The translations under genes and the position numbers were made by a program. A stretch of 64,000 nt of DNA from Casuarius casuarius (Eukaryota > Chordata > Aves > Casuariiformes > Casuariidae). The notes below the pieces were generated by a model. It searched no databases, was not told the DNA's origin, and worked only from the letters and a program-made list of their open reading frames with translations. Of this stretch, positions 40,730 to 55,300 are shown piece after piece; within the stretch, counting starts at the first letter, position 1, and each line of letters opens with the position of its first letter. The DNA lies in contig PTFA01000029.1 in assembly GCA_003342895.1 (NCBI GenBank), positions 62,001 to 126,000 on the forward strand, given 5' to 3'.

Positions 40730-41750
40730 GATCCTTTATGATTTCAGTGGGCTTTTTGTATTGCTGCAGTCTCGAACAGTCAGGTCCTAAATAGGTCATG
40801 AGTATCTTAAATAGAACAGGGCAATAAGCTGGCATTTGGATCTGGCTTACATTTGAGCTGATACTTGTTTCAAAGGCACTAGCATCGCTAGATGGAAATG
40901 GTAAAATTGATGATGATGTGAAGAGGACAGAGGTATTCAATAAACATTTTTGTTCTGAATTTGGAAACAAGCAGGATCATGCACTGATGTCATGAGGACA
41001 ATGCACTTTCCATCCCATTAGTAACCAAGGAGGCTATTAAACAGCATTACTAGAGATAAACATTATTACCTTAACAGGTCCAGACAACTGTCACTGTCAC
41101 ATCTGAGGCAAATTGGCTGAAGAGATCTCTGGCCCACTCCCACTAAATCTTGGAAGACTGCAAACATTTTACAGGACTGGAGAAACGTTGCATTTGGGTA
41201 AATCATTAAAAAAAAACCCAACAACAACAACAATAACTAAGGCAGTCTAAGTCATTCTAATCCAGCTAGCTTAGCAATTCTGGATGAAGTAACCAAATAC
41301 CAGTATAGAAGTCAGAAAATAATGTCAGTGTAAATAATATGAGTCAACATGATTTTATGGGGCAAAAAAGTCTTGGGATAGAAACTTGATTTTCTCTTCT
41401 CAAATTATTGGTTTGATTGATAACAGTAACTAAGTAGATGCAAGATATTTGTCTTTCGTAGGTTGCTTGGTCATTCGTAACAGTCTTATTATAAATTACC
41501 ACAACAGCTAATAACATTAAAATACAAGATAAGTGAATTAAGAACTGACTAACTGGCAAGTCTTAAGTAAAATACAGCTCTCAGGGAAGACTCAGAAGGA
41601 AAAAGAGGTGTAACAGGGTTCTGGAGGGATGATACTGGAGCCAACACCAGTCAGCTCTTCTGAGATGAGTGGTTTGTACAGTTCACTTAAAATTTAGTCC
41701 ACTAAAAAAACGAGAATGTCACAGTTTGCAGGAGACCCAAATGAAGCCCA
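40730..41750 (+). mobile_element. Old CR1/L3-type LINE relic (reverse-transcriptase region)
   Basis: Scattered blocks keep the order of a CR1 ORF2. First comes GAGGTATTCAATAAACATTT with TTTGTTCTGA (the linker before RT). Next is GCTGAAGAGATCTCTGGCCC, then ACAGGACTGGAGAAACG (PEDWKRA-like), then AATTCTGGATGAAGTAACCA (ILE-like). GTCAACATGATTTTATGGGG (SQHGF-like) follows, and near 41716 CACAGTTTGCAGGAGACCCA (FADDT-like). No frame is intact. An (AAC)n run at about 41219-41236 interrupts it. Confidence 0.55.
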
Positions 41751-44700
41751 TGTTGTGCCACTGCCTGATCCACAGCCGGGTTGGCCTGGGCCCAAACCAA
41801 AAAGAGTATCATCGTATAACCAGCCACCAGCTCGTCCCTCGAGGTATACGAAACACGGAGCGTGTCCCCAGGCAGGCACAGGGTTGCACAGGACAGCGTC
41901 CGCCCCAGGGAGGGCTCGGGGTGAGAAGGGGCCATCGTCGAATGCAGGAGCATTTCCCCTCCACCCCTCTCTAACCAGCAGATCACCCGCCGGCTAGAGA
42001 CAGGCTGTATCCTCCCGTGCTTCGGTCCTGGAAACCTCCCAGCCCTCCGTGCCTTGATCCAGCTTTGAGGACCCGTGGGAGCTCGAAAGGCTTGGAGTTC
42101 GGGATTCTGGGTTTCGATCATCGAAACAGTTAGACTGGGAATATTTAGTGAAGCTGAGTACTTCATCTATGCTCTGACTGCTTTAACTGGACGGCATAAA
42201 AATAGAAAGCTGAGGAGTAAACATCGACATGCTGATATCATTGCACAGTGAGATTTCCCATCCCTGAGAACTTGTGCTCCAAATTCCTCTTTGGTGGAGG
42301 ACGAAGGGCAGGAGAGACTCTGGACACCCTAATGGGAGTGAGAGTAGGTCCCAGGAAATCTGTTTACATTAGCAGAGGGTCTGACTGTTTGCTTTTATTC
42401 ACTCACACAAAATTTCTCTATATATAATTTCCACTCCTGCCTAGTAGTAGTTACTTTACTATCCATGAAGGATTACAAAGTCATTAACATGGAAGGGAGA
42501 GAGAAAGAAAAAGCAGGTGCATGTGGGAAAGACTTTGAACACCAGATTCATTCACCAGTTAGAAAGCAAAGTGCATATTTAGTACGTTACTTAATGAAAA
42601 GCCTGTCTTAAGGCAAGTTCAGCTTACTACTCATGGGCACCATCAAAATTCATAAATTCGCTATCACAAATGAGAGGATTTATTGACTGCAGACTGCTGC
42701 ATGGTATTATTACCTCTCTGCTGCTTTGGAGGATAGTGGTTAAGTGATATTCAGAAAAGCCACTGGTTCAAGTGAAGGGGTGAACCCATGCTGACTTCAG
42801 CGAGGCCAGTTTTCACTCTGTGTCCTTGTCTGTCACGGACATGCGTCACTCTGGGTTCAGAGACAGGTTCGAACTATGGTCTTTGCTATTAGAAGGAAAA
42901 CTCAAAGCTCCTGGCCTGAAATCAGCACTTCTGGCTGTGTCTTGGGTTGCAGGCTGGTGCAGCACACCAGCCTTTGCTGCGCTCTTGACAGGAGGCAGGA
43001 CGGTCAAGTCTGCCAGGGCTCCTGCTGGCCCAGGACCTGCTCGCCGCAGACAGCAGGCAGCTACGAGCTGGCGGAGCAGGAAGAGCCAGTCTGAGATGAG
43101 CAAGAACCCGGCGGCTCACACGTGCTCCAGCGAGCTCCGGCTTTCCTGGGCATCGCGACGGCCGCACCCGCCAGACGAGAGGACTCCTAGGGAGCAGAGC
43201 GTCTCTGACCGCAGCCAAAGCAAAGGCCTGGAAGGAAGCGCAAAAACATGTGCACATATCTGCTCTGGATATTCTCCTGACTGCCAGCCCTTTGCAGCTC
43301 AGGCACTTCCTGAGGTTTCTGTGGTTTCTCTGTATTAAATAGCCTGTTGTGAATTTGTCCAGCCTCTCTGTGAACTCATAATGATTTTTATCATCCACAG
43401 CATCCTGTAGAAAGGAGTTGCACAGATGAGCACACAGCATTGCACTGAAAACAAAAAGGTATATGGGGCCAATTTTTGCCTGTCATGAACAGCATGAAGT
43501 GGGACAGGGTATCAGTGAAGGCAGAGGGGATCAAGGAACACTGTAATTGAAGGCTCGCTTTATTTGAAGACTGTTATAGATCACCTTGCACTGAGTTTTC
43601 CTTTGGGCCTTTACGCGATTACTCTGACTTCTTGGCACTGAGCGCTAGTGATTCACCTGAGCTGAGTCACACACAAGGTGATGTGGCTCTGGAAAGCTTC
43701 CCATGGCATTGCTGTGCTCAGCAAAGCTGGGAGGGGAATACAAAGGAGCATGCAATTGCGAAGCCTTCTAGGGAAAAGGAGAGGCTTAAAAGATGCTCAG
43801 CAGCCATCTGCACCGATCACAGCCATAGGCTTTACAAACGAAGCTTAGCTCCTTTGCTGGAGAGAAGCAGCTTGTGGATACCTAAGACCTGAAAGGAAGT
43901 TCATAGCAGGCTGAGATTTGAGCGCAGGGGTGGGTGTTGGGAGGGTAGGATGGATTTCCACAAAAAGAACAGAAACCGAGGAGCCAAAGAACAACACAGA
44001 AGTGACTCGGGAACCCCCCCTGCTTCATCAGGCAGAGGGCAAATAGTATAGGCCAGAAGGACGAGTGAAAACGTAGTTAGGAAGGCAGAAGGCAGAGATA
44101 TGCAAAGGCGACAGAGGCAGCATCACACGACCTGTAGGAAGCAAGCTGATAGTGCTGCTGGTGGCATTGCATGTTAAAACACAGAGCGCAAGGTCACATA
44201 GCGCTCACTAGCACCCAGCCCAACACCCATCTGCTCTCAGCCAGGCCGCTGCCACTCTCAGCAGTGCGTGATGGGCAGTGGCGAGAGGTTGCAAAGTTTT
44301 GCCTAAGGTGGGATGGGTAAGTCCAGCAGCAACTCCCCTCACCACTGTTGCACAGCAACATTACAGCCTAGACTGAGTATTATGAAGAGGCTTTTTTGGC
44401 CGAATAACACACCATTTGGCCCACTGGTGGCCATTCATAATATTCAGTTATCCATTATCCATGCTGTCTTGATGAACCTCCAGAAATTGCTGTTAGTATA
44501 CGCTGCATGCAGTCTGTGTGCTCTCGAAGTGGGATTGTAACAGCTTAGTGAGAGCATGAGCACAACACCAGGCAGGATGTGAGCTGTCAGCCCTGCATCT
44601 CCCTGGACAAATATTCACATACATACATCTGCCCAATGCACAAACCCACCCCAGCTGCAGGTGGAAGTGCATTAGCTCCCAAAACTCATCAATTTGCAGT

Positions 44701-47700
44701 TGAGTCAAAACCCTGAATAGGCAAAACCCAGCCTGGCCTCAGTGACATCAACATTTCTGCTTCAGTTTTCAAGATCTGTGTTGCTTGAACCTGTTTATCC
44801 TATGTCTATGTCCACCGTCTGATTAAATCACAAGTGAGCAAAAGAAGTAAGATCAAAATTATGGTATATGCCCAGCAATTCTTTTTAAGGTATTGAAACA
44901 GTTTGCTTATAAAAAACTGTACATGTTCTTCCCGGAGCCACGTGCCTTGCCTCACACTCATGGTATGTGCCCAGTACCTCTCACAAGGTTGGTCTTTACT
45001 CAGTTAATTGTAGTTTTACCACATTGCGCGTGTATTTTAAGATTTCATATGCCAGGTGCCTGCCTTAGATTGAATGTACTTAAGTACAACTTAAGTTGGT
45101 GAAAGTGGTAATATGGAAGTATTGCTTTGTTGCAGTTTGAAATAGCTGTTTAAAGTAGATTGAGACAGGAAGCCTGAGGTATAAAGACTGGGGACATATT
45201 CAGCTGGTCCAGGTTCATCCAGGTCCCGTTCCCGCTCCTTCACGTTGGCTCAGCTGCTCTGAAGACTCAAGCAATGGGAAATGACAGGCCCAGCAGCATA
45301 GGTGGCATCTTGGGCAATTCCATCTGGGTCATCTATTACTATGCTTGAGTGAAGAAGATGGGTCAGGTGTGGAAGAGAGACACAATAAAAGACCAAACTC
45401 TTGCCAAATCTCACAATCTTGTTGAAACACATGACACTGCTGGAGTTTCTGAAAAGAGAGGGTTGCCAGAATTTAATATAAGCAAGACTTTCTTCTTTTC
45501 CCTTCTGGTCTCTTTCTTAGAAATAGCTAAAGAGATTTGCCTGAAATTATGGGCCTGAGGCGAACAGAGGATGGAAGATTTTAACCCAAATGACTAAGCC
45601 TTAAACAGAATATAACTAAATGAAAATGGGCTTATAAGAGCAAGTTGCAAGTAGCACTGCCAACCTCACCTGTAGAAGCTATTATGTCAACTGAGCTCAA
45701 CATTTTGTGGTTTCAGTCCTCTCCAAGATTTGTAATAGGCTGTGGACTTGTTTCTTCATATATCTGATCACCTCTAGAGATATCCATATTTAGAAAGTCA
45801 TTTGGACAGTGCCTAAATGAAATAAGGGAATTTAATATTCCCTTGCGTGCAATGTACTTTTTTTCTAAGTTCCTGCTTTTGCTATTATTCCTTGAGTTGT
45901 TTCCACACTGATTCTTCACAGGGCAGCATATGAATACCACAATGATTAGTTTTAAATAAAAATACATAAATATTTGTATATGCTAATCTGTGCTTAATCA
46001 AAAAAAAAAAACCCTTAAAGAGTCTCTGAGAATGTGAACTCTATTTTCTGCAAACTAAATAAGCATATTGTAATGCAGCTCACCAGGATAAAGATGGCTT
46101 ATACCTGTCTAGCCATCCTTCCTTCCAAAAATGATTACAAAAATTATTGTGATCTCTTTTATGCTGATAACTGTGCCTGCATGAAGGAGGGAGAGGGGTG
46201 AGGAATAGTCCTTCATAGTGGAGCTAATATAGTTAAAGAGAAACAGAAATGGATATTGCTTCTTCACCCAGATAGTTGCACTGAGGATGCAGTACAGAGG
46301 TGAAATAAGAGTAGGGAATGCCTTAAAAACGAGCCCTCCTCTGGCTGTCACCTCACTATGGGATAAATGGAGGACCAGTTCCGGTCATATCAGTCACTCA
46401 GCATTGCCATATTCGATTTTCTCACTGCTCAGTATTTCATGTTCCTCCGCTGAAAACCAAATGCCCTCAAATTTCAGGTCCCTTTCCCTTCCTCATTTCC
46501 CTTTTTTAGTATAGTCTTCCTTACATGTGTTATAAAGCTTAACTACTACCCAAGTTGAGCCTGGTCCTCCATTATCTTCAGGCAACCACATCACAAAACC
46601 CCATATAAAAACTGATTGGGCTCCATCTTGAAAATCACTCTGGGCTTCTGTTCCCGTTACTCACCCCTACAAGGACACAGTTCCAGACATTTGCTGTAGA
46701 AGCTATCTCATATCCAACCAAAATTTTTCATGGGATAACCTGAATCTGCTGGTCCTTGTGCCAGCTTTGAAACAAGAAGATGGTCATCTCCTTCTGCCTC
46801 CCCAGCGTGTGACCCCCTGTTCCACAATTGATGCCAAAGACAGTAGCCACAGCCACCTTCAGCTTCATTTTGCTCAACAGAGCCCACCTGGCTCTCTCTG
46901 ATTTCTTTCACATGGGGGAGGACCACAGAAGAGAGTACTCCATGCTGTGCTAACCGGTGTGCTTCAGTCTGACGCTGCAATGGAAATGGTCGTCCCTCCT
47001 CTTCCTCACTGGGGCTGCTGCGTCCTGCCCTGGACACCCCTCTCTTGTGCTAGTACAAAATTTGCAGTGAGCACATAACCAAAGAGAAAAACAAACAAAA
47101 CGTTTAATTTTAGCTCAGGTCAGGTCCTCAACAGAGGATCACCAGCCACACCAGCTTCAAGTGCTCATCTCTCCATTGCCTCCTTCTGCATTCCTTCCTT
47201 TAACACGGAGGACCAGCCTGATGCTGAGACCCAGGTGAGGTCTCCCCAGACTTCTTACCACGGCCTTCATCCTTCCTCATCTCTACCGGAAATACATCTC
47301 CTCTTTACATCCTCAGAGTAAATAAGCCACTGGCAGGGCCATGCCACATTGGTAGGTCTTAGTCCTCCTGCGTTTAGATGATGCATTGAAGTGTTTTCCT
47401 TCTCAGTTATTTCCAAGCATCAAGCACCTCTTTCACAGCAGAAGTGACATTATTGCTCCACGAGCTCACCCTCAGAGAGACTGAATTTCATCCCGTTATC
47501 CTACTCCTGCCACCCACAGTCCACGAGGATGCACCAGCTCTCCCTGCACTGGCAACCCTCTCCCAGTCCCCTCCTTGAGGAGCTGCTCCAGCAACTCTCC
47601 TCAAGGCCAGTGCCTTCCCATGTTCTCCTGTTCCCCCAGCCACTTCCTTACCCCACAAAAATACTCCTACTAATTCCCCTCTCCATGCACAACTTCCTGA

Positions 47701-48420
47701 ACAGCACTTTATCAGCTGCTCTGAGAGACAGGGTGGGCAATATATAAATGCAGCAAGATCTTATCTGGGAAATCAGTTCTTTTATCAAAGAAAGCTAGCA
47801 GGTTAGCTAGGTCTCCTTCTGGTAAACTCTGTTGTACATTATCATATTTTCTATTTGCTTCCATGTCAGTAATTACTCATCCCTTCAAAGTTTCTCTCAA
47901 AGCCTTTCATCGCACTGAGGTTAGATTCATCTAACCTGACCTCACCCTTTCTCTCTACTTGTTTCAAGTTTGTGCACACAAATGGAGTATATTAGGGGCC
48001 CAACACTTGCCCTTCTCCGAATCAGAGCGCATACACTGCCTTCCGTTACTGCAGAAATTTTCAGCAGCATTTTGCCACACGCGTTTCACAGAGAACGGTA
48101 ACAACCAAAAACACCCTGAGAGCATGCGCCCAGTGCACACGTGCGCACGCACGGAGTCAAGATTTCAGCAGACTTTCTGCAAAAGGAAATGGGAAGAGAA
48201 AACCACATCCATGCAGGGACTTTGTTGGAGAGGGGCAGTTGGCGAGCTGAAGAAAGCCAGAGCACAGAGGTGCAGCAGGAGGGGTGGGGAAGGAAAGTAG
48301 ATGTTCTGCTGTCCAGGCAATGGTACATAATATGTTGTAACCAGCCACGTGTCTGCCTGTAATATTTATACAGCTCCCTACCATCTTGTAAGTGAGCACT
48401 CAGGAGTCCTTAATTTGTTT
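41751..48420. other. Intergenic, no gene seen
   Basis: No recognisable coding exon. Parts near 41.8-42.0 and 42.9-43.2 kb are GC-richer, with open frames of 90-170 codons, but the peptides are low-complexity, resemble nothing I know, and overlap in several frames as expected from base composition. Confidence 0.55.
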
Positions 48421-48484
48421 ATCCCCGTTTGAGGAACGGAAATTAACCTTTTTCCATTTTGCAGGTGGAAAAATACGGCACAGA
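48421..48484 (+). mobile_element. Possible MIR-like SINE scrap
   Basis: CCATTTTGCAGGTGGAAAAA with TACGGCACAG resembles the MIR block CCATTTTACAGATGGGGAAA-CTGAGGCACAG. It is preceded by a second partial match, ATCCCCGTTTGAGGAACGGA. It is short and diverged. Confidence 0.4.
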
Positions 48485-51400
48485 TCTATGACACTAGATT
48501 TGTGTCATATAATACCATAATAGCAATTAAATGCACATAATAGCAATGTAATGGCTATTTTAAAATCTTTAGCTGCACTCTTCATTATGCACCATTTTTC
48601 ACAGTGCAATGAAAATCAAAATATCCCAGTGTGGGAAAATTGTTTACTGTTGCTGAACATATAAAGTAGGTTTTCATGGCAAAAGGAAGAGCTCTACAAC
48701 CTCAAAGGTGGTTTAACTTACCTTTTCTAATTAGCAAAATGCATTTATGGTTAAAATATGCCCCTTACAGACATTACTGTAATTTATATGCAATATGCAT
48801 TTTACCTCATTTCAAGATGTTTGTTTGCAGTCAATCTTCAATTTTTAATATACCTGACTGCTGACATTTATTTAACATTGTAAAAAGGGTTGCTCTCAAT
48901 TAAGCTCAGAGTTTTATAGATCAGAACTGCACGACCGTGTCACGTAAAGGCTCGGCCCCATAAGCTTTCTGATGCTCTTAACTCCTACTAAAGTCAGCCT
49001 TTTATGTTAGCAAGCACTTACTGCCTGTGCTTGTATTTTCTCCCTTATCTAATATCTTGTGCTTCCAGCTACACCCAATCTCGTCGAAGAGTTTTGGTCC
49101 TTCTCTCGTGATAGTGCCATTCTTCCTCAATGCAAACGGGCATGGGACAGCTAAGTACTACCTTAAATATACACTAGAGGATGCTCTTGGGTCATCAGTG
49201 AGAGACAAACTGCCTCCTGCTGCTCTTTAGCTATACAGCGGTTCAAGACATGTTTCAAGGCTTAGAAAGTGTTTCGAGGCTTAGAAAAGGCTTAGGCAGT
49301 GTTTCAAGGCTTAGGAAAGATAAGGAAAAAGTGTTCGCATAGGGACAAAAGTGTAATGTAAATGACAAAGTACTGACGAAATGACACCCTCACGCTTTTG
49401 CAACTGTATTGCCGCTCAGCATACATTTAAAATATGCATGCGTAGAAACAGGGATTTAGACAAACCCCAAAGTTTTTTTTTTTTTCGAATTACGTATTCA
49501 TTACACATTACATGGGACAAGTCATAATATTGACAGAGAATAAGGGGCAAATGGGTCAAATAAAGGGCAGTCCTAAATCCTGGTGTGCTATGGAAGTCAC
49601 TGGTGACAGCGAAGAACAAGGAAGAAAGGCGAGGAGGAAACCAGGGCTTGTTCTGAATTTCTGCAAGACTCCCAATAAGGAAAGGGCTCTGTGCAGCAGG
49701 ACCGTACCACAGCACCCATCACGCACCGGGCAGGTACCACCAACCCCCCCTCCCCCCAACCCCTTCAAAAATCCCAAACTTGAGTCACGGGGGGTCTCCT
49801 CTCTCCGGCCGCTCGGTGCAGGGAAGGACCTCAGGCCTCCAGGCAGTTCTTGGGGCATCTCAGGGGCATTGCTGGGTGCAAGATGCCCTTATACAACAAC
49901 TTGGACGACAGAGGCTGCTGCGCAGCAAAATGTTTGAGCACACATTTAAGTACCTGAGTGATCCTGTTGATCTAAGATTACTTCTATGTGTAAAATCAAA
50001 ACATATAATGGTGCCTTCCCTCCCATTGGTAATGTGAACTTCTGTAGAAATATGTTTATACCCAAACACTTGTTTATAATGGCAATAGTGTCTCGCTCTG
50101 CTGTGGTTTTGTTTTGCTAGTTTGAAAGACATCCTCTAAAAGCACCTTTTTGAGCAAACCACGTAATTTTGCAGTATGAATACCGTCACAGCACACTGGA
50201 ACAAATCCAGTGTAATGAAACACCTGGGTACAAAAATGTAGACTGTCAGGTAGGATTCAAGCTAATAATAAAAAAGGTATTTTTAAATGAAGGGCTGGGA
50301 ATTTCAGGGGGAGTTGGAAAATTCAGGGGGATTTTTGTTTTTTAAAAACAGCCCTAGCGTTCTCAAAACAAAAGAGAAAGAAAAACCCACCGTAAAAAGC
50401 CACATTCGATTCACCACGAGCTGACTAGAGGAGACCTTGTCCGTAATAACCATGCTGAAGTCCTGCGCAGGTGGCTTTTCAGGGGACCAGAGCCTGCAGC
50501 TAGAAGAAGGCTTTCCCCAGACCAAGGCCAGCACCACCCTCCATCCTTGACAGCAACCCTTTGCAGTTCATATGAGAAACTTTCTGTTCTTCAACGCTGT
50601 CTGAAGAGAAGTTTTTCAGGAAAGCCTGTTATTAAGCTTGGGGCAAACACACTGTGTTATTTAAAGCACTGCTGGGGATGCACCGGGGTGCCGGTCTTGG
50701 TGCTGGAGCTCAGCTGGCCTTCAGGGCTGCTCAGAGCCACGCGGGGCAACGTGCCCCCTGGTGCAGGATGTCCCAGGTCCCAAAGCCCCGCTGAGATGCC
50801 TCTGAAACATTTCTCATCCCCAGAGCAGCACAAGTGTAAATCTCGTGACCAGCGCAGTCTGCTTTGGATGGGACTCACTGTGCAAACAGCGCCAGAGCGC
50901 GGGACCCAGGGACTTTGGTGATGGGGCAGAGGTAGGAGCTACCTCCTCACTGCCGCCGGGCGTCTTGGCCAGGACTGCTCCTGCGCAGCATCCTCCCCCA
51001 GCCACGTGCAGAGCCGAGTCCCTTTGTAACACACCCCTTCTCCCCACATTATTTTTCCGGTTGTGATGGGTATTTTTATGTGCATACATACATGGAGGAT
51101 TTGGGGCCACTAACACTCGCAGGCTGCAATTCAAGGTCTTGCCACAGCTCAGAGATGGTCTTGGTTTCTCAGACTGTAAAGAAAACTGCTCTGAACCTCA
51201 GAGTCATCATCTGAATTTCAACCTTTTTCCGTAGAAAATCTGTTTTCCGTATAAATCCCCAGATACCCTTTCCGCCCCCAAAGTCGTGCTAAATGTTTGG
51301 CCTAAGTGGCTCCATGTGGTAACAAATCCCAAAGGCTGATCGTATGGAGAAGCATTTCCTTTCATCAGTTTTAAATTTTCTGCCTTTTAATATTGACTGC

Positions 51401-52130
51401 AACCTCTTCCTTGCATCATAGGAAAGTAATGTTTAATGCACAGTGCTGGAAACAGCCCAAGACCACCGATTAGTTTTGCGCGGACCAGCAGGCTGCCAGC
51501 AGTTTTAAACAACTGTTGATCACCAACACCAACAAATTCCAAGCAGATTACCAAAAAAGGGCAAGGCCAAAACCCATTTGTAGCCTATAAAAACAGATTC
51601 CTCAACTGTTGTTATGGTGAGTAATTCAGCTTATTTGCAGATGACAGGCAGAGCAGATCTGTCAGTTACTGACAAAAGGAGAACATCCAAAGGCTTCTGA
51701 AGTTGCACCTTTTTCCTTTATTTCGCCCAAGTAGTTGCTAGGGTCTCAACCAAGTTTTCCAAAGAAAAAGCCCAATCGATTCTCTTTTATTTTGAAATTA
51801 AGCAATTCAGCACATTGCTATGCAATAGCAAGGCGACTCCAGGCTCAGGTCTCCTTTCCAACTGCCACCTCCTTATGGGTGCCACCATGGCCTTCCCAAG
51901 AGTGCCAGGAGAGGGGTGCCCAGGGACTGGGAGAGGGTAGAGCTTTCACAGTGGTCTTTTCCTTAAGAAAGCGCCCTCGTAGAAGAGGGCACACGTGAAC
52001 CCAGCCTTTCTGAGAGCCGTGAGAACACGAGCCATGCAGAGCTTTGCTGTACCGAGCCTCCAGGGAAGGTTTTGCTCCCGTTTCTGAAACAAGACAACTC
52101 AGAAAAGAAACTCCCAGACAGGCAAGCAAG
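48485..52130. other. Intergenic, no gene seen
   Basis: An AT-rich stretch (48.5-48.9 kb) is followed by mixed sequence with a T run at about 49471-49484. A small tandem repeat at 49251-49318 is listed separately. No coding exon is supported. Confidence 0.55.
49251..49318 (+). repeat. Short tandem repeat of GTGTTTCAAGGCTTAGAAA
   Basis: Three close copies of TGTTTCAAGGCTTAGAAA occur, at 49251-49268, 49270-49287 (one change, CGAGG) and 49300-49318 (TAGGAAA). A 10-nt partial copy (GGCTTAGGCA) lies between the last two. It looks like local slippage or duplication. Confidence 0.85.
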
Positions 52131-52330
52131 CCGAGTCGCTCCGCTCATTCACATCGCTGACACTGGGCAACAAATCCTCCAGCCCTGGCTCCCCGGCTTC
52201 GTCCCGCCGCGCTGCACAGAGGATGAGCAGGGAGGCCGGGAGCCCGTCCCCGGCAGGAGAGCGTCATGGCCCTTGCGCGGATCGGCTCTGGGAGAGGGTG
52301 CCGCCGTGCGCACGGCTGCTCACCTTCCTC
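52131..52330. promoter_or_regulatory. Small CpG-rich patch
   Basis: About 200 bp with clearly more CpG than the surroundings (CCGCCGCGCTGC, TTGCGCGGATCGG, GCCGCCGTGCGCACGG). It is too short for a firm CpG-island call and no exon was identified beside it. It may be a distal regulatory or lncRNA promoter element. Confidence 0.35.
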
Positions 52331-55300
52331 CTTTGACAGCACTCACTGACGGGTAGGAAATAACAATTTGATAATCCTAATAAAAATGTAATTAAAACTT
52401 AAGCATTACCACTCAAATCCTGTGCTACGACAACGTACGGGGTAAGCTTAGACCAGATTAGCGCGCAGCTCCCAGCTATTCCCCGTCCACATGCATGAAC
52501 TCCACGCTTTTAAAATAGCTGTTCCTATAACCTACATCTTCAAACAACCTGACGCTGCTTTGCTGCTTTCCTCCTGGAAAGGCTTGGGGTATGGGGGACA
52601 CAGGCTCATCAGAGCCAAGACAGCTCAGGGGTAAAACTCCCGCTTATCGCCCATACGTTCATGTAAGCCATATTGCAGCTAGCCAGAAAGGCTGAAAAGA
52701 AGCCGCTGAGATAATATCTGAGTAATACATGTGAAAAAGTGATATTTTGGAAAGTCATCTGAAGGACAGCAGTCTTCCTAAGGCTCAAATCTGTTTCTCT
52801 TTAAGTCAGTAAACATGAACCCCAGCTAAATTATTTTAGTGGAAATTTCTTCATGGATTGGTTATTCAAAGTCTTGGACTCAAAGAAAGAACAATTATGA
52901 TTTTTTGTAAGATTATGGTCAAGAAAACTTAAACAGGTTATTATAGTGGAGACACTTTCACTCGTATCACCACAGGCACAATGCTAAAGTTGTGGTTGAG
53001 ATGGAACTTAGAATATGCATTTTTGGGGTAAAATAAAAAAAATTGTTTTGGCTCTATAAATACAGCCAAATATGGAAATAAGAACATCTTGTAAGTCAGT
53101 GTTTTAAGATATTTTCTATTAAATCTCGAAAATGGCTATTTTTCATTGATAGCTACAGCTGATTTGTAGTTTTTATACAATCTCCTTATTCAACTACTCT
53201 AATTTCCTCAAACTAGATTCCTCCAGGGTTGAAAATTCCCTGCTTCATCCATGCTCACAGTTATCTCTGCTTTAAAAAAGCTTCCACTTTAAGTTCATCA
53301 CGAACTTCTTTTTTGTACACTTCCCACACACATTCAGCTGGGCAGTTATGCACTTTCATAACCTCAGCAGCTCAAATTTTGTTTAAACGTCACTTGCCTC
53401 AAAGATCTCCAGAACAAGCCAAATTTGTTGCCTGCTGAACACAGGCTTAAAATCAGCTCAGGTCTGTTTGTAGTCGTGTCTCATTAAAGACAATATTGAC
53501 GAGCTGATGAAAGGTAGAAGTAGAGCAAGGCATTGAACACTTGAAAAAAATCCAGGGACAATTTTATATTGAGAAGGGAGCTGTTCTAGTCTAGGAGCAG
53601 AAAAAGAAGTTGAAAACACGAGCAGAAGTGCAGGCAGATGCTAAGGCAGCCTTTGAATACAGAGGGGGAGACGAGAGAGGAAACTGAACTGCAGGTTCTG
53701 CTTGTTGTCGGCTAAAAACAGCTAAAAACGGACAGATAATTTTCCCATCCCATTTTATTTCCCTTTCTTTATGCCTATGATGCAAGTACGTATTAGCGTG
53801 ATTTTAGACAGAACTTCAACTGTTGCATAAATTCAAGCTCTGCAGATAGTCCGAAGGAAAAAAAGGGGGGGAGAATGAGTATATAAAAATCAAATATTTA
53901 TACAACTGGTTGGTTTAGGAGTATGGAGGTGATTTTACTACCTTTCTCTCTAACAAATAGCTGAACGGATATTATTCCCTCGAACTTCAAAGGGTGAAAA
54001 CTTGACCAAAATCAGCTTGAGGATGAGGGAAGAATGTACGTTCTGTTAATGTTCATTTCAAAGATATCTTTCAATTAATTTTCCTTCTGTTTTCCCACCC
54101 ATTTTTCCCAACTTCCCTCTATAAAGATGGTTCTGGTGATGGTACCCCCATACTTGGGCAAGGGGGTTCATCTTGGCTTGCTAATAACCAGCTGTCCTCT
54201 CTACACTGGAGGAACGACTTTTAGTTTTAGTTCAGCTTGTTGCATAGTTTTACACACACACACACACAAATACACAAGGTTTCAGGAACTGCGCAGTTGA
54301 CCTAGTTTGATTTTTAAGGGATTAGGAGACGATATGGAAAACAGCACATCAAGAACTTCATGCGACCCAGGTTGCCTCTTCCCACATCCCACGCGACAAA
54401 TGTTTCATACCCTCAATTCGGTTTCTGGGTCGTTCTGGCACTTCCACCAGCCCCAGTTTCAGTGGTGGGGGAAACAGCGAGGAGCTTTGCAGCTTGGCGA
54501 TCTAGACCCCGATCGATCAGTCCAAGCCCTTTCGGCCCCCCTCAACGCCTGCACGGTGCCCAATTTGCCATGAACCGACCTCACGCAGGGAACGCGCCCA
54601 CCCCACCTCCCCTGGCTCGGCAGCAGCTTTGGGTGCAGAGCCAAGTGCTTCCCAGGCAGGTCTGCAGGGCGAGATGCCACAAGACAACATCCCATCCTAT
54701 TGGAAGAAACAGCAAAATTCTCCTTAATTTCATGATTTCACCCAAACATCTTCCATTGTTTGTTATTCTAGAGAGAGGGGGCGTTATATGGGAGATCACA
54801 GTATTACAGAAATAACTTTATCATTGTTGGCACTATCGCAGTCAAGAGACAAACGCTTTCTGTTATTTACCCTTCAAGCTCCAGTCAATATTTACTGCAT
54901 TGTCTTCGATGCATTAGCGATGATGTTCACATCTGCTGCCTGCCAAAAAGCAAGTTAATTTAGCTCGCTGATACAATTCAAAGCAGTTTGAACTCATCTA
55001 CGTCCCTGGCTATCGGTGTCCAGGCAGACGCCACATCCATCCACACGTGCATTAATAAAGACTTAAAAAGAAAAGACCATCAAGTCCTCTAGACCTGAAA
55101 TAACATGCATCTGATGCCCTGAAAGCAGAAGGACAGATAGGAATGACCTCGGCTGAGGAGCCAGAACGCAGAGTGTTTTCCCAGCAGATCTCCAGGCCGC
55201 AGCACAGTCCTCGTGTTGCCCTGGAGCCGGGCCATGGGCAGCAGGAGACACCGGAGACTTTGCTCCAGCAGTTCCTGCACAGCTTTTCTGGCCAACTTAG

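Noticed and set aside
42820..43440. Two overlapping 172-codon frames on opposite strands in a GC-richer patch
   Set aside because: Mutual overlap on both strands with no homologue points to composition rather than coding.
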